Source: Mucilaginibacter phyllosphaerae (GTDB lineage Bacteria; Bacteroidota; Bacteroidia; Sphingobacteriales; Sphingobacteriaceae). From it: a stretch of DNA of 64,000 bases. Position 1 is the stretch's first letter. Each line of letters opens with the position of its first letter. The stretch is taken from positions 310,001 through 374,000 of the forward strand of contig NZ_SNQG01000003.1 of NCBI RefSeq assembly GCF_004378255.1. The letters run 5' to 3'. The position numbers and the translations under genes were made by a program. This document shows, piece by piece, positions 54,425 to 63,418 of the stretch. The notes under the pieces are model-generated. The model was not told the origin of the DNA, did no database searches, and saw nothing but the letters and a program-made list of their open reading frames with translations.

Positions 54425-54973
54425 CTACATCTCGCCTAATTTCATTAAAGCATAAAATAGCCCGGTGCAATGTAACGCCTGGGCTATTTTATTATCGGCT
54501 AAAAGCTGTTTTACTTCGGGTATGGTGTATTCCAGCACCTCTAACTCTTCGTGTTCATCCAGTTGTTGGTCTTGCACTTTTTTGCCGCCTTTAGCCAGGT
54601 AGCAGAATGTTTTATTATTTGCGGTAGATGGGTTGGCGTACACTATGCTTATCAGTTCGATATCATCAAAGGCGTAACCGGTTTCTTCCAGTAGTTCGCG
54701 GCGCATGCCTTCTTCCGGGTCTTCCCCCTCTTCAATCACACCGCCGGGTATCTCCAGCGATACAATGTTGGCGGCATGCCGGTACTGGCGCACCATAATT
54801 ATTTTGTTATCTGCTGTTAAGGCAACCGCGTTTGCCCAGTTTGGGTATTCTAAAACGTAGTACTGCTCAACTATCCTACCGTCGGGCATTTCGCATTTAT
54901 CACTGCGCAGGGTAGCCCAGGGGCCTTTATGTATATACTCGGATGAACAGGTTTTCCAGTTAAGATCGCTCAT
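54425..54973 (-). CDS. Nudix hydrolase (second)
   Basis: A 182-residue hydrolase starting at ATG 54973; an in-frame extension of 17 codons lies inside the upstream gene. The Nudix box is GGVIEEGEDPEEGMRRELLEETGY, a good match to GX5EX7REUXEEXGU. Family neighbours act on ADP-ribose or similar nucleoside diphosphates. It is a different protein from the Nudix hydrolase at 24653. It overlaps the hypothetical gene upstream by 14 bases, suggesting co-translation. Confidence 0.88.
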   Translation of the reverse strand: MSDLNWKTCSSEYIHKGPWATLRSDKCEMPDGRIVEQYYVLEYPNWANAVALTADNKIIMVRQYRHAANIVSLEIPGGVIEEGEDPEEGMRRELLEETGYAFDDIELISIVYANPSTANNKTFCYLAKGGKKVQDQQLDEHEELEVLEYTIPEVKQLLADNKIAQALHCTGLFYALMKLGEM

Positions 54974-55373
54974 GATTGATGTTAAAGTAATTGTAGATCG
55001 ATTTTCGTTTGGTGATATTATCAAACGACTCGTAGTGATGTTCGGTTTCCAGCAGATTAAAAATCACCATCACTTTTTTAAGCAGGGCCGATGTTTCTTC
55101 GCCTGGGGTAAAGGGTTCTGCAAATACATATAACATCTGGGCAAGCGCATTTAGTTTTTCGGGGGAGTAGCCTGCATCAAGAAGGCGCCTTTTAAAGGCT
55201 TCGTCGTCCAATTCTAAAAGCGATTGTAACTCCGCGTTGTATTCTTCATCCAAAACCTCGTTAAAATATTTCAGATATTCGGCATATTCTCCCTCGGTTT
55301 TAAGGCCTAAAAGTTTGGCAAGCATCAGCGCGAACTTGCGCGCCTCGTTCATCACAAAATCACGTTGAAACAT
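54960..55373 (-). CDS. Helical protein of unknown function
   Basis: A 137-residue soluble protein, all-helical by composition (MNEARKFALMLAKLLGL, EYAEYLKYFNEVLDEEY, ALAQMLYVFAEPF). I do not recognise it with confidence; the pattern of a leading FQRDFVMNEARKFA helix and TPR-like helical pairs faintly recalls DUF6483 proteins. It is coupled to the following Nudix hydrolase by overlap, so the two may act together. No signal or membrane segment. Confidence 0.75.
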   Translation of the reverse strand: MFQRDFVMNEARKFALMLAKLLGLKTEGEYAEYLKYFNEVLDEEYNAELQSLLELDDEAFKRRLLDAGYSPEKLNALAQMLYVFAEPFTPGEETSALLKKVMVIFNLLETEHHYESFDNITKRKSIYNYFNINHERS

Positions 55374-55444
55374 AGGTTAGAGATTTGTGGTTGGTGATCA
55401 GAGATCGGTTACTGGCTTTTTGCTTTCTCCTTTTACTTTAAATA

Positions 55445-56233
55445 CTACCAGCTGCCGCTGCTTCCGCCGCCGCCGCCGCTGCCGCCGCCAAAGCCGCCGA
55501 AACCACCGCCGCCGCCGCCAAAGCCGCCTCCTCCACCCCAGTCGCTGCCGCTGCTGCGGCCACCGCCACCAAGCATATTGCCCGCCAAAAACCACCAAAA
55601 AGGGCTTGCACCGCCACGGCTGCCAATAATACGGCCACCGCCACCGCCGCCACGGTTGCGAAAAATGAAGATGAGCACCACGATAACAATAATTGCAATA
55701 AAACCAATAGGGCTGCCATCGCTTTTGCCTTTTGCTTTTTTAGGGTCGGCCTTATACTCGCCCTTCATATACTTCATGATGTTGGTTGTGGCCGCATCCA
55801 AGCCGCCGTAATAATCATTTGCGCGAAAGCGCGGTTTCATATCATCCTGAATGATCTGCTGCGTAATAATATCAGGCAATGCACCTTCGGCACCGTAGCC
55901 GGTTTGGATAGACATTTTGCGGTCTTTTATAGCAACCAGCACTAAAATGCCGTTATTTTTTTCTTTGTTACCGATGCCCCACTTCCTTAATAGCGCAACG
56001 CCGTATTGGTTAATATCATAATCGCCGGTAGACTGCATGATCACTACCGCTATTTGCGTAGAGGTAGAATCATTAAAGGCTACAAGCTTATTTTCGAGAT
56101 TACTTTTATCAGATGCCGATAGCGTGCCGGTATAATCGGTAACCAGCGTATTAGATCTTTCAGGAATATCCTGCGAAAAGGCGATAGTTATGCAGAGCAG
56201 CAGCCCCAGGCATAGAATTAGTTTTTTAAACAT
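55445..56233 (-). CDS. TPM-domain membrane protein with Gly-rich tail (YgcG-type)
   Basis: A 262-residue protein: signal peptide (residues 1-20), TPM domain (about 25-150; RSNTLVTDYTGTLSASDKSNLENKLVAF and KWGIGNKEKNNGILVLV), one membrane span at about 175-192, then a Gly-rich tail ending GGFGGGSGGGGGSSGSW. Base composition there is extremely GC-biased compared with the neighbours, a property of the glycine codons. TPM proteins are often encoded with LemA, as here. Function is unsettled. Confidence 0.92.
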   Translation of the reverse strand: MFKKLILCLGLLLCITIAFSQDIPERSNTLVTDYTGTLSASDKSNLENKLVAFNDSTSTQIAVVIMQSTGDYDINQYGVALLRKWGIGNKEKNNGILVLVAIKDRKMSIQTGYGAEGALPDIITQQIIQDDMKPRFRANDYYGGLDAATTNIMKYMKGEYKADPKKAKGKSDGSPIGFIAIIVIVVLIFIFRNRGGGGGGRIIGSRGGASPFWWFLAGNMLGGGGRSSGSDWGGGGGFGGGGGGFGGFGGGSGGGGGSSGSW

Positions 56234-56242
56234 CTTTTGTTT

Positions 56243-56677
56243 TTAATTACCATCCATAAAGGCAATATCGTCGGGTAGTTCGTTCTTATCGTTAAGCAGA
56301 TGCGGGAAATACCTTTTCAGCTGTTCGCCGGCTTGTGTAATGCCGGTAACGATCCCTTCAAGCAGGTTGCCATATTTAAAATGGTTAAGCATCAGTTCTT
56401 TGGTGCTATCCCAAAAATCGGCAGGTACAACGCTGTTAATACCTGTATCACCAATAATGGCAAACTTACGGTCAACCGTGGCAACATAAATAAGTACACC
56501 GTTGCGCAGCTTTGTTTTATGCATTTCCAGCTGTGTAAAGTATTTTACAGCACGGTCAAGGGCTTCATCGCTGCAGGTTTTTTCCATGCAAACGCGTATC
56601 TCACCAGATGTATTCTTCTCGGCATCGGCCACCGCTTTTTGAATGCGCTGTTGTTCCTCTTCGGTAAATACGGCCAT
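56243..56677 (-). CDS. Soluble TPM-domain protein
   Basis: A 144-residue protein with a TPM-fold domain and no signal peptide or span: MAVFTEEEQQRIQKAVADAEKNTSGEIRVCMEKTC, then KTKLRNGVLIYVATVDRKFAIIGDTGIN and a C-terminal FPHLLNDKNELPDDIAF. It lies nine bases upstream of the YgcG-type gene and downstream of lemA, separated from lemA by a 108-base gap with a strong hairpin. The three form one probable membrane-quality cluster. Confidence 0.9.
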   Translation of the reverse strand: MAVFTEEEQQRIQKAVADAEKNTSGEIRVCMEKTCSDEALDRAVKYFTQLEMHKTKLRNGVLIYVATVDRKFAIIGDTGINSVVPADFWDSTKELMLNHFKYGNLLEGIVTGITQAGEQLKRYFPHLLNDKNELPDDIAFMDGN

Positions 56678-56726
56678 ATTGATTTTTGATTACACAGAAT
56701 ATTATTGATTTTGATTACACGGATAA

Positions 56727-56773
56727 TTGGAAAATGATTATACCGGTTTTTAAACCGGTATAATCATTTCCAA
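56727..56773 (-). other. Long hairpin in the lemA-TPM intergenic gap
   Basis: Arms TTGGAAAATGATTATACCGG and onward versus its complement pair over 22 bases with one bulged A and a two-base loop, among the most perfect stems in the window. On the minus strand there is no T-run after it. It may be a processing or stability element that lowers expression of the two TPM genes relative to lemA. Confidence 0.65.
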
Positions 56774-56785
56774 ATCAGTGGAGTC

Positions 56786-57364
56786 TTAGAATTGTACTTT
56801 AGGTGCTTTGTCAGATCCTGCTTCACTTTGGAAATAGCCTTTTTCTGCAAAGCCAAACATTTTAGCCGTAATGTTTGCCGGAAAAGTACGCACCTTACTA
56901 TTATAAGCCTGTACCGATTCGTTAAAATCGCGGCGGGCTACAGAAATGCGGTTTTCGGTACCTTCCAACTGTACCTGTAAGCCTCTGAATGCTTCATTAG
57001 CCCTAAGTGTAGGGTAGTTTTCTGATGCTACCAGTAAACGGCCCAATGCGGTGCTTAACTGGCCTTGTGCCTGTTGGTATTGCTGTATTGCCTCTGGTGT
57101 TAACTTGGTAGGGTCAACCTGTATCGATGTAGCCCTTGCACGTGCATTGGTTACTTCAGTTAGAGTACCTTTTTCAAAATTAGCCTCGCCTTTTACGGTT
57201 GATACCAGGTTGGGTATAAGGTCGCTTCGGCGCTGGTACTGGGTTTGCACTTCGCCCCATTTGCCTTTAACGTTCTCGTCAGATTTTACCATGCCATTAT
57301 AGCTGCAGCCACCCATCAGGGCCAATACTACAACAACGGCTATTACAATAAGTAAATTTTTCAT
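56786..57364 (-). CDS. lemA: LemA family protein
   Basis: A 192-residue protein with an N-terminal hydrophobic anchor that could be a lipoprotein signal (MGGCSYNGMV, cysteine at residue 20). The LemA domain is helical: YNGMVKSDENVKGKWGEVQTQYQRRSDLIPNLVSTVKG, then TEVTNARARATSIQVD, ASENYPTLRANEAFRGLQVQLEGTENRISVARRDFNESVQAYN. The family is widespread and often paired with TPM proteins. It is first in the operon. The function is unknown beyond links to envelope maintenance. Confidence 0.93.
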   Translation of the reverse strand: MKNLLIVIAVVVVLALMGGCSYNGMVKSDENVKGKWGEVQTQYQRRSDLIPNLVSTVKGEANFEKGTLTEVTNARARATSIQVDPTKLTPEAIQQYQQAQGQLSTALGRLLVASENYPTLRANEAFRGLQVQLEGTENRISVARRDFNESVQAYNSKVRTFPANITAKMFGFAEKGYFQSEAGSDKAPKVQF

Positions 57365-57572
57365 TTGTGTGATTTTTTGTTATTTAAGGTGATGTGAATT
57401 TACAAATTAGATTACAAAACGCATACCGTTGTTACAAAACGTAACAATTACGCCATAATGGCAATATTTAGCTTTGTAAATGTAATTAAATGGGGCTTAC
57501 ATGCCATATGGATTTTATATTTGCCTACTATAAGTACTATTACCGACACACATTTATAACATCATTTAATAA

Positions 57573-59864
57573 ATGAAGAAACTATTAAGCGCTTTTTTAA
57601 TGTGCGCCGGCCTGCAGGCTGCTGCACAAAACAAGCCGCACCAAAATTTAGTGCAATATGTAAAACCAATTATTGGCACCCAGCGAATGGGCCATACTTA
57701 CCCCGGTGCAACCGTGCCTTTTGGCATGGTGCAACTTAGCCCCGAAACAGATACCGCCAGTTACGAACTGAACGGTAAATATAACCCCAGGGTTTATGAA
57801 TACTGCGCCGGCTACCAGTACGAAGATAAAACCATAGTAGGCTTTAGCCATACCCACTTTAGCGGCACAGGGCACTCAGACCTGGGCGATTTTTTAATTA
57901 TGCCTACTGTTGGCGCTTTAAAACTTAACCCGGGTGTTGCCGATAAACCGGGCAGCGGTTACCGATCGGCATTCTCGCACACCAACGAGGTGAGCGCAGC
58001 CAACTATTATAAAGTAAAGCTGGATGAATCAAACATCACGGCAGAAATGACTACCAGCACGCGCGTTGGTTTTCATCAGTACACTTTCCCTAAGTCAGAC
58101 CAATCGCACATTATACTGGACCTGATGGCCGGGATCTATAACTACCCGGATAAAACCGTTTGGACCTATGTAAAGATCCTGAATGATAGTACCCTGGTGG
58201 GTTACCGCCAAACTAACGGATGGGCGCGCACCCGTAACCTGTATTTTGCCATGGCCTTCAACAAAAAATTTATGCAGCATGGGTTTAAGAAATACGATAA
58301 ACGCGAAGTATATGGCGGCTTTTGGGGAAAGTTCAATCAAAGCAAAAACTTCCCCGAGATAGCCGGCAAACAGATCCGTGCTTACTTTGATTTTAAAACC
58401 GAAGAGGGGGAGAAGATCAAGATCAAATTTGCATTGTCGCCGGTAAGTATGGATGGCGCCATGGCCAATATGCAGGCAGAAGTACCGGGTTGGGATTTTG
58501 ATAAAGTAAAAACCGACGGGCAGGCACAATGGGAGAAAGAACTGGAAAAAATACAGGTTAATGCGTCGGTAGAGCGCAAGCAGGACTTTTATACCGCCAT
58601 GTACCACACCATGATCAACCCGACCATTTATATGGATGCCGATGGGCAGTACAAGGGGCTCGACCAAAATATACACAAGGCGGAGGGATTTACCAATTAC
58701 ACCACCTTCTCGTTATGGGATACCTACCGCGCATTGCATCCGTTGTTTAATATGATACAGCCCCAGCGCAATGCCGATATGGTAAAATCAATGATGGTGC
58801 ATTTTGAGCAAAGCCCCGAGCGGATGTTACCGGTTTGGAGCAACTCTGCCAACGAGAACTGGTGTATGAGCGGCTACCACAGCGTATCTGTTATTGCAGA
58901 TGCCGTGGTAAAGGGCAATGCGCCTTTTGATGCCGAAAAAGCTTTAGCCGCCTGTGTAGAAACCGCCCGCCACCGCAGCTATGAAGGTATTGGCGATTAT
59001 ATAGATAAAGGCTACATACCGGATGAAAAAACAGGTGTATCGGTATCTAACACCTTAGAGTATGCTTATGACGACTGGGCGATTGCACAGATGGCCAAAA
59101 AATTAGGCAAGACAGAGATCTACAACGAATTTATTAAGCGCAGCGAGAATTACAAGAATGTTTACGATCCGTCGGTAGGGTTTATGCGCCCTAAAAAAGC
59201 CGATGGCACCTTCCGTGCTAAGTTTGACCCTTTAAGTACCATCAACGAGGGTTTTATAGAAGGCAATTCGTGGAACTATACTTTGTTTGCGCCGCAGGAC
59301 CCGCAGGGGCTGATTAAACTGATGGGTGGGAACGCCCGTTTTGTGCGTTACCTGGATTCGCTGTTCACCATGAACCTGCCGGATAAATATTTTGCCGAAA
59401 CAGAAGATATTACGCGTGACGGCATTATTGGCAATTACGTGCATGGCAACGAGCCGTCGCACCATGTAGCCTACCTGTACAATTGGACGGATAAGCCCTG
59501 GAAAACACAGGAACGCATCCGGATGATCTTACCACGCATGTACAAACCAACCCCGGATGGTTTAGGCGGTAACGACGATACCGGCCAGATGAGCGCCTGG
59601 TATATTTTCAGCTCGATGGGTTTTTACCCGGTAGCGCCAGGCTCGGTTGATTACTCGATAGGCAGCCCATCTGTAAACAGCGCCACTATACAGGTTGGCA
59701 ATGGCAAAACGTTTAACATTACCGTTAAAAACCAAAGCGAAAAGAATGTTTACGTGCAAAAAATGACTCTGAACGGTAAGCCATATCCAGCGCTAACCTT
59801 AAGCCATCAGGATATTATGAACGGCGGCGAAATGGTGTTCTATATGAGCAGCAAGCACAAATAG
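57573..59864 (+). CDS. GH92 family alpha-mannosidase, exported
   Basis: A 763-residue secreted glycosidase. Signal peptide (MKKLLSAFLMCAGLQAAAQ); N-terminal beta-sandwich domain with YVKPIIGTQRMGHTYPGATVPFGMVQLSP; catalytic (alpha/alpha)6 barrel with FSLWDTYRALHPL, the stretch GYHSVSVIADAVVKG, and the conserved catalytic region EGNSWNYTLFAPQD and GNEPSHHVAYLYNW; and GGNDDTGQMSAWYIFSSMGFYPVAPG near the end. GH92 enzymes are calcium-dependent exo-alpha-mannosidases. No SusC/D pair is beside it. A -7 box TATATTTG is at 57516-57523. Confidence 0.94.
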   Translation: MKKLLSAFLMCAGLQAAAQNKPHQNLVQYVKPIIGTQRMGHTYPGATVPFGMVQLSPETDTASYELNGKYNPRVYEYCAGYQYEDKTIVGFSHTHFSGTGHSDLGDFLIMPTVGALKLNPGVADKPGSGYRSAFSHTNEVSAANYYKVKLDESNITAEMTTSTRVGFHQYTFPKSDQSHIILDLMAGIYNYPDKTVWTYVKILNDSTLVGYRQTNGWARTRNLYFAMAFNKKFMQHGFKKYDKREVYGGFWGKFNQSKNFPEIAGKQIRAYFDFKTEEGEKIKIKFALSPVSMDGAMANMQAEVPGWDFDKVKTDGQAQWEKELEKIQVNASVERKQDFYTAMYHTMINPTIYMDADGQYKGLDQNIHKAEGFTNYTTFSLWDTYRALHPLFNMIQPQRNADMVKSMMVHFEQSPERMLPVWSNSANENWCMSGYHSVSVIADAVVKGNAPFDAEKALAACVETARHRSYEGIGDYIDKGYIPDEKTGVSVSNTLEYAYDDWAIAQMAKKLGKTEIYNEFIKRSENYKNVYDPSVGFMRPKKADGTFRAKFDPLSTINEGFIEGNSWNYTLFAPQDPQGLIKLMGGNARFVRYLDSLFTMNLPDKYFAETEDITRDGIIGNYVHGNEPSHHVAYLYNWTDKPWKTQERIRMILPRMYKPTPDGLGGNDDTGQMSAWYIFSSMGFYPVAPGSVDYSIGSPSVNSATIQVGNGKTFNITVKNQSEKNVYVQKMTLNGKPYPALTLSHQDIMNGGEMVFYMSSKHK

Positions 59865-60168
59865 GGTATAATGTACTTGATGATAAATTGCTGATTAATT
59901 TAAAACAGCCATATAAAACTTTGTTATTTATAATATAGCACTGCCCTATTTAAGTAAGGCTTGCGTTCCAAGCGGGAAATATGTAGCTAAACAGGGTTTT
60001 TTATTTAAATATATTGGGGGATTACTTTGTGGTTATTAGGAATGAAATTTCAATGCCTGTAAAATTAGTGCTGCTTGCTTCAGCAAAAAAGCTACACAAA
60101 ATTAAAGCGGCTTTTTTTTAACGAAGAAGTTATGGGGTTCTTGATTTAAATTAAGGCTCCTGAGAATG
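59865..60168. other. Intergenic stretch between GH92 and DUF2147 genes
   Basis: A/T-rich and without credible coding frames. The only structure I see is a weak terminator-like pairing of AAAAAAGC (60086-60093) with GCTTTTTT (60111-60118) followed by a T-run, about 220 bases after the GH92 stop. It may end the GH92 transcript. Confidence 0.5.
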
Positions 60169-60594
60169 TTATTTAATCCTGGTCCAATATTGGGATTTGC
60201 CAAACAAAGAAATTCCTTTGTATCCTCTTACCTTCATTGTGCCGTCATCATCAAGCTTAAGGTAACACTTATAGGTGTTTTTACTTTTAGGGTCATATAT
60301 GGTTCCGTCCCACCTGTTATCTCCTGAAAATTTAAGATCCCGCAAAATGTAAATACCCAACAGGCTTGTGGGCAAATGTAAATTAACCTTCTTATCAATA
60401 CTCCATGTAGCATTAGTTAATTTGCCATTGTATAAACTATCTGTACGGGTAATTGTAATTTGAGCCTTTTGATCCCCGGTTTGCCACACACCTAAAATAG
60501 TATCTCCTGCCTGCTTGCTGTTAAGTTGAATTTCCTGCGCTTTAACCGGTAAATAAATTAAACTTAATAGGATTATAAAAAGGTGTTTTTTCAT
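60169..60594 (-). CDS. Exported DUF2147 protein
   Basis: A 141-residue exported protein. ATG 60594 gives a signal peptide (MKKHLFIILLSLIYLPVKAQ); an open extension upstream is not needed. The DUF2147 domain is clear: DTILGVWQTGDQKAQITI, YILRDLKFSGDNRWDGTIYDPKSKNTYKCYLKLDDDGTMKVRGY and a final FGKSQYWTRI. The family has a lipocalin-like fold with unknown ligand. It stands alone, in a gene-poor part of the window. Confidence 0.9.
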   Translation of the reverse strand: MKKHLFIILLSLIYLPVKAQEIQLNSKQAGDTILGVWQTGDQKAQITITRTDSLYNGKLTNATWSIDKKVNLHLPTSLLGIYILRDLKFSGDNRWDGTIYDPKSKNTYKCYLKLDDDGTMKVRGYKGISLFGKSQYWTRIK

Positions 60595-61004
60595 CAAAAA
60601 ATAATTGTTTATGATAAAAGATTTTAAAGCCTGAATAGTTTTAAAACAGATAAATAACATCACCGGCAGGCGTTATCCCCATCTCAATGATATCAAACCC
60701 AATCAAAAAGGGGCGTTTTTTTACCTGAAAAAGGTTGTTTTTTGGCGAAAACATATCACTTAATAAAGGCGAATCGTACTGCAAAAAGCTGTTTTACAGC
60801 ATGTTAAGATGATGGTGAATTTATAATTTAGGTATGTGCCTGATAATCAGGTGTTCATGCAATATTCACAAGCGTTCACGGCCGTGAACGTGAACACCAA
60901 AGTACAGCCTGAAACTTTTTTTTAAAATAATTCCACCTGCGTAAATACGCTGCGCGGTGCCCCTGTTTCTTTGTATCAACATTAAGAAATAAAGGAGGTT
61001 CGCC
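60595..61004. other. Gene-poor stretch with a GTGTTCACG-type palindrome
   Basis: No coding frame. The one clear element is at 60849-60898: GGTGTTCA (60850-60857) and TGAACACC (60891-60898) enclose TTCACGGCCGTGAA (60876-60889, a perfect palindrome), and the words match the hairpin at 23790-23825. An AAGGAGG sequence at the 3' end (about 60992) belongs to the pseudogene that follows. Confidence 0.7.
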
Positions 61005-61388
61005 ATGAAATTCAACCTGTTAAGCAAACTATATTAAGTTGCCGTAAATTATCTCTCATGATATTCCTTACATGGCTTTAATATGGATCTTTGAGAAAAA
61101 GAAACAAGGCCCAAGCGGAAAAGAAAACTTGGTTATTAGACACACCTTTAGTAAATATGGTGGGGTGTTGTTTTTTGTGCTGCTGCTGGCCTTTTTGCAT
61201 ACGTTGAAGAAGGGCTATGGGATGGGATGATCTGGAAGGAACATGGAAGTGTTTTTACCATATTCTCCGGTTTGCCTAAAATAAGTAACGAACAACTGTT
61301 GGCGCTATTGGTCCCGCTACTTGCCCTGCCCCAATCTACACATTACGTGCTGGACGGATTTATCTGGAAAATTAATAAGCACAAATAG
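61005..61388 (+). pseudogene. Frameshifted remnant of a small membrane protein gene
   Basis: ATG 61005 follows a textbook AAGGAGG ribosome-binding site but reads only MKFNLLSKLY before a stop. A second frame, open from about 61048, gives SHDIPYMALIWIFEKKKQG and a hydrophobic span (GGVLFFVLLLAFLHTL) to a TGA at 61228-61230. A third frame, entered near 61206, gives EEGLWDGMIWKEHGSVF, then LLVPLLALPQSTHYVLDGF and ends at TAG 61386-61388. At least two frame changes are needed, so it is dead. The HYVLDGFIWK ending recalls a conserved Bacteroidota membrane family; I cannot name its function. Confidence 0.7.
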
Positions 61389-61575
61389 CAGCTATATCAC
61401 AGGCATTACCCGGCATACTGGCAACTCCTTTGAGGAATTTCTAACATTTAATTATCTTCGGCCCGTTTGCTACACCCGGATGAGCAGACGGCTTACCAAT
61501 CGTTTATAGATAATAAAATTTGTTGTTACACTTATTGTGTCAACTTATTTCAGGACGATTCAATCCATCCAAAAC

Positions 61576-61610
61576 AAAAAGCCCTTCAGATTTTCATCTA
61601 AAGGGCTTTT
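61576..61610 (-). terminator. Terminator of tRNA-Asp
   Basis: Read on the minus strand: AAAAGCCCTTTAGAT and ATCTGAAGGGCTTTTT pair around GAAA, followed by GTTTTGG. It begins about ten bases past the tRNA 3' end. Confidence 0.85.
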
Positions 61611-61619
61611 ATCTTCCTG

Positions 61620-61693
61620 CGGAATGGACGGGACTCGAACCCGCGACCTCCTGCGTGACAGGCAGGCATTCTAACCAGCTGAACTACCACTCC
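61620..61693 (-). tRNA. tRNA-Asp (GTC)
   Basis: 74 bases with all four arms: acceptor GGAGTGG/CCATTCC (one G-T pair), D loop with AGCTGGTTAG, anticodon stem-loop CCTGC-CTGTCAC-GCAGG giving anticodon GTC, and T arm GCGGGTTCGAGTCCCGT with a G discriminator. CCA is not encoded. A Bacteroidota promoter lies upstream and a terminator downstream. Confidence 0.97.
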
Positions 61694-61704
61694 GTTTGGG
61701 ACTG

Positions 61705-61735
61705 CAAATATACGCACCTTTTTCTTTTACACAAA
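61705..61735 (-). promoter_or_regulatory. tRNA-Asp promoter
   Basis: On the minus strand, TTTG (61735-61732), 19 bases, TATATTTG (61712-61705), a full match to the Bacteroidota housekeeping consensus. The tRNA 5' end is 11 bases downstream. Confidence 0.82.
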
Positions 61736-61868
61736 TGTTTTTCAAAATATATTAAAATAGTTGTTTTTAGCCTTAATTAACAGCGTATAGACACTTTTTG
61801 AAAAAATACTTTAAATTCGTTTTTTCAATATCCAAATATTAACCGCTCACGCAATTTAAAGAAACAAC

Positions 61869-63353
61869 ATGCTGCTATTAGGCATTGATATAGGTACTTC
61901 TTCAGTAAAAGTATGCGTTGTTGATGCTGAAAATCAAAGCATTGTAGCATCTGCACAGTTCCCCGATCAGGAGTCGCCCATACTGTCATTACGCACCGGC
62001 TGGGCAGAGCAGTCGCCCGATATGTGGTGGCAGCAAACGCAGCAAGCTATCGGCTTATGCCATAAAAAAGGCGGATACAACCCCAAAAACATTGCTGCAA
62101 TTGGTATTGCCTACCAAATGCATGGGCTTGTTTTGGTAGATAAGGAACAAAAAATTCTGCGCAACAGTATTATTTGGTGCGATAGCCGTGGGGTAGAAAT
62201 TGGCGAGAAAGCCTTTGCTGATATTGGTACGGAGGCTTGCTTATCGCACATGCTGAATTCGCCGGGTAACTTTACCGCCTCGAAACTGGCCTGGGTAAAG
62301 CAAAATGAGCCCGAAATATATAAGCAGATAGATAAGATCATGCTTCCCGGCGATTACATCGCCATGAAACTTACCGGCGAGATCACTACTTCCGCCTCGG
62401 CATTATCAGAGGGCATCTTTTTTGATTTTCAGTTTAACGGTTTATCAAAAGATATTACAGATTATTTCGGTTTCAGCGATCAGTTATTCCCTACGGTTAA
62501 GCCGGTATTTTCGGCACACGGCAGGGTTACCGCACCGGTGGCCTCGCAGCTGGAGCTAACAGCAGGGATCCCGGTTACTTACAAAGCCGGCGACCAGCCC
62601 AACAACGCTTTATCCTTAAACGTACTTAAACCCGGCGAGGTGGCCGCAACAGCTGGCACATCCGGTGTAATCTATGGTGTAAGCGATCAGCTGGCGTATG
62701 ATCCGCAATCGCGTGTTAATACCTTTGCGCATGTAAATTACAGTAACGACCGTAAGCGCCTGGGAGTATTGCTATGTATTAACGGAACCGGGAGCCTTTA
62801 TCGCTGGGTAAAAAATACGTTTGGCGGGTCGCTTACTTATCAGCAAATGAATGCCGAGGCGGCAAAGGCACCTTTGGGTAGCGATGGCTTACGCATATTG
62901 CCATTTGGTAACGGAGCCGAAAGGATGCTGAATAATAAACAGATCGGCGCCCATTTACAAAATATCGACCTTAATTTGCATACCCCGGCACATATCTTCA
63001 GAGCGGCGCAAGAAGGTATTGCATGCGCATTCCGCTACGGGCTTGATATCATGCGCGAAAATGGCATGCACCCAACTGTGATACGCGCAGGTAAAACCAA
63101 TATGTTTTTAAGCGATCTGTTTGCCCAAACCTTTGTAGATGCCACCGGTATCCCGGTAGAGCTTTATAATAACGATGGTAGCCTGGGCGCGGCATTAGGG
63201 GCAGGCATAGGCGCCGAAATATATTCTTCGCAAGCAGAAGCCTTTAGTAAGGCCGAGCGGGTTGGTTACATAGAACCGGCCGATACAGGTGCTTTTGAGG
63301 CCGTTTACCAGGACTGGAAATCCATACTGGAAAAGCATCTGGAAGAGGTATAA
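61869..63353 (+). CDS. xylB: Xylulokinase
   Basis: A 494-residue FGGY-family sugar kinase phosphorylating D-xylulose to xylulose 5-phosphate. Motifs: LLGIDIGTSSVKVCVVD (phosphate-1 loop), IGIAYQMHGLVLVD, IIWCDSRGVEIG, the catalytic Asp in TYKAGDQPNNALS, AATAGTSGVIYG (phosphate-2) and a C-terminal NDGSLGAALGAGIGA. The xylose isomerase gene starts 65 bases after its stop, so this is the xylose-to-pentose-phosphate operon. Confidence 0.96.
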   Translation: MLLLGIDIGTSSVKVCVVDAENQSIVASAQFPDQESPILSLRTGWAEQSPDMWWQQTQQAIGLCHKKGGYNPKNIAAIGIAYQMHGLVLVDKEQKILRNSIIWCDSRGVEIGEKAFADIGTEACLSHMLNSPGNFTASKLAWVKQNEPEIYKQIDKIMLPGDYIAMKLTGEITTSASALSEGIFFDFQFNGLSKDITDYFGFSDQLFPTVKPVFSAHGRVTAPVASQLELTAGIPVTYKAGDQPNNALSLNVLKPGEVAATAGTSGVIYGVSDQLAYDPQSRVNTFAHVNYSNDRKRLGVLLCINGTGSLYRWVKNTFGGSLTYQQMNAEAAKAPLGSDGLRILPFGNGAERMLNNKQIGAHLQNIDLNLHTPAHIFRAAQEGIACAFRYGLDIMRENGMHPTVIRAGKTNMFLSDLFAQTFVDATGIPVELYNNDGSLGAALGAGIGAEIYSSQAEAFSKAERVGYIEPADTGAFEAVYQDWKSILEKHLEEV

Positions 63354-63418
63354 GCTTACATGATGCAGAAACAAAAAAATAAATTTATAAATCAATCATT
63401 CAATAAATATTTACCAAA

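Noticed and set aside
58095..58676. 193-codon antisense frame inside the GH92 gene
   Set aside because: It is a codon-bias shadow of a well-supported GH92 reading frame with no motif of its own.
61321..61509. 62-codon open frame after the pseudogene
   Set aside because: It is a third frame over the same decayed region; the family-like ending is in another frame.
61520..61780. Open frame of 86 codons running through the tRNA region (WTGLEPATSCVTGRHSNQLN)
   Set aside because: It is the well-known false protein produced by translating the antisense of a tRNA gene; the tRNA-Asp explains it fully.
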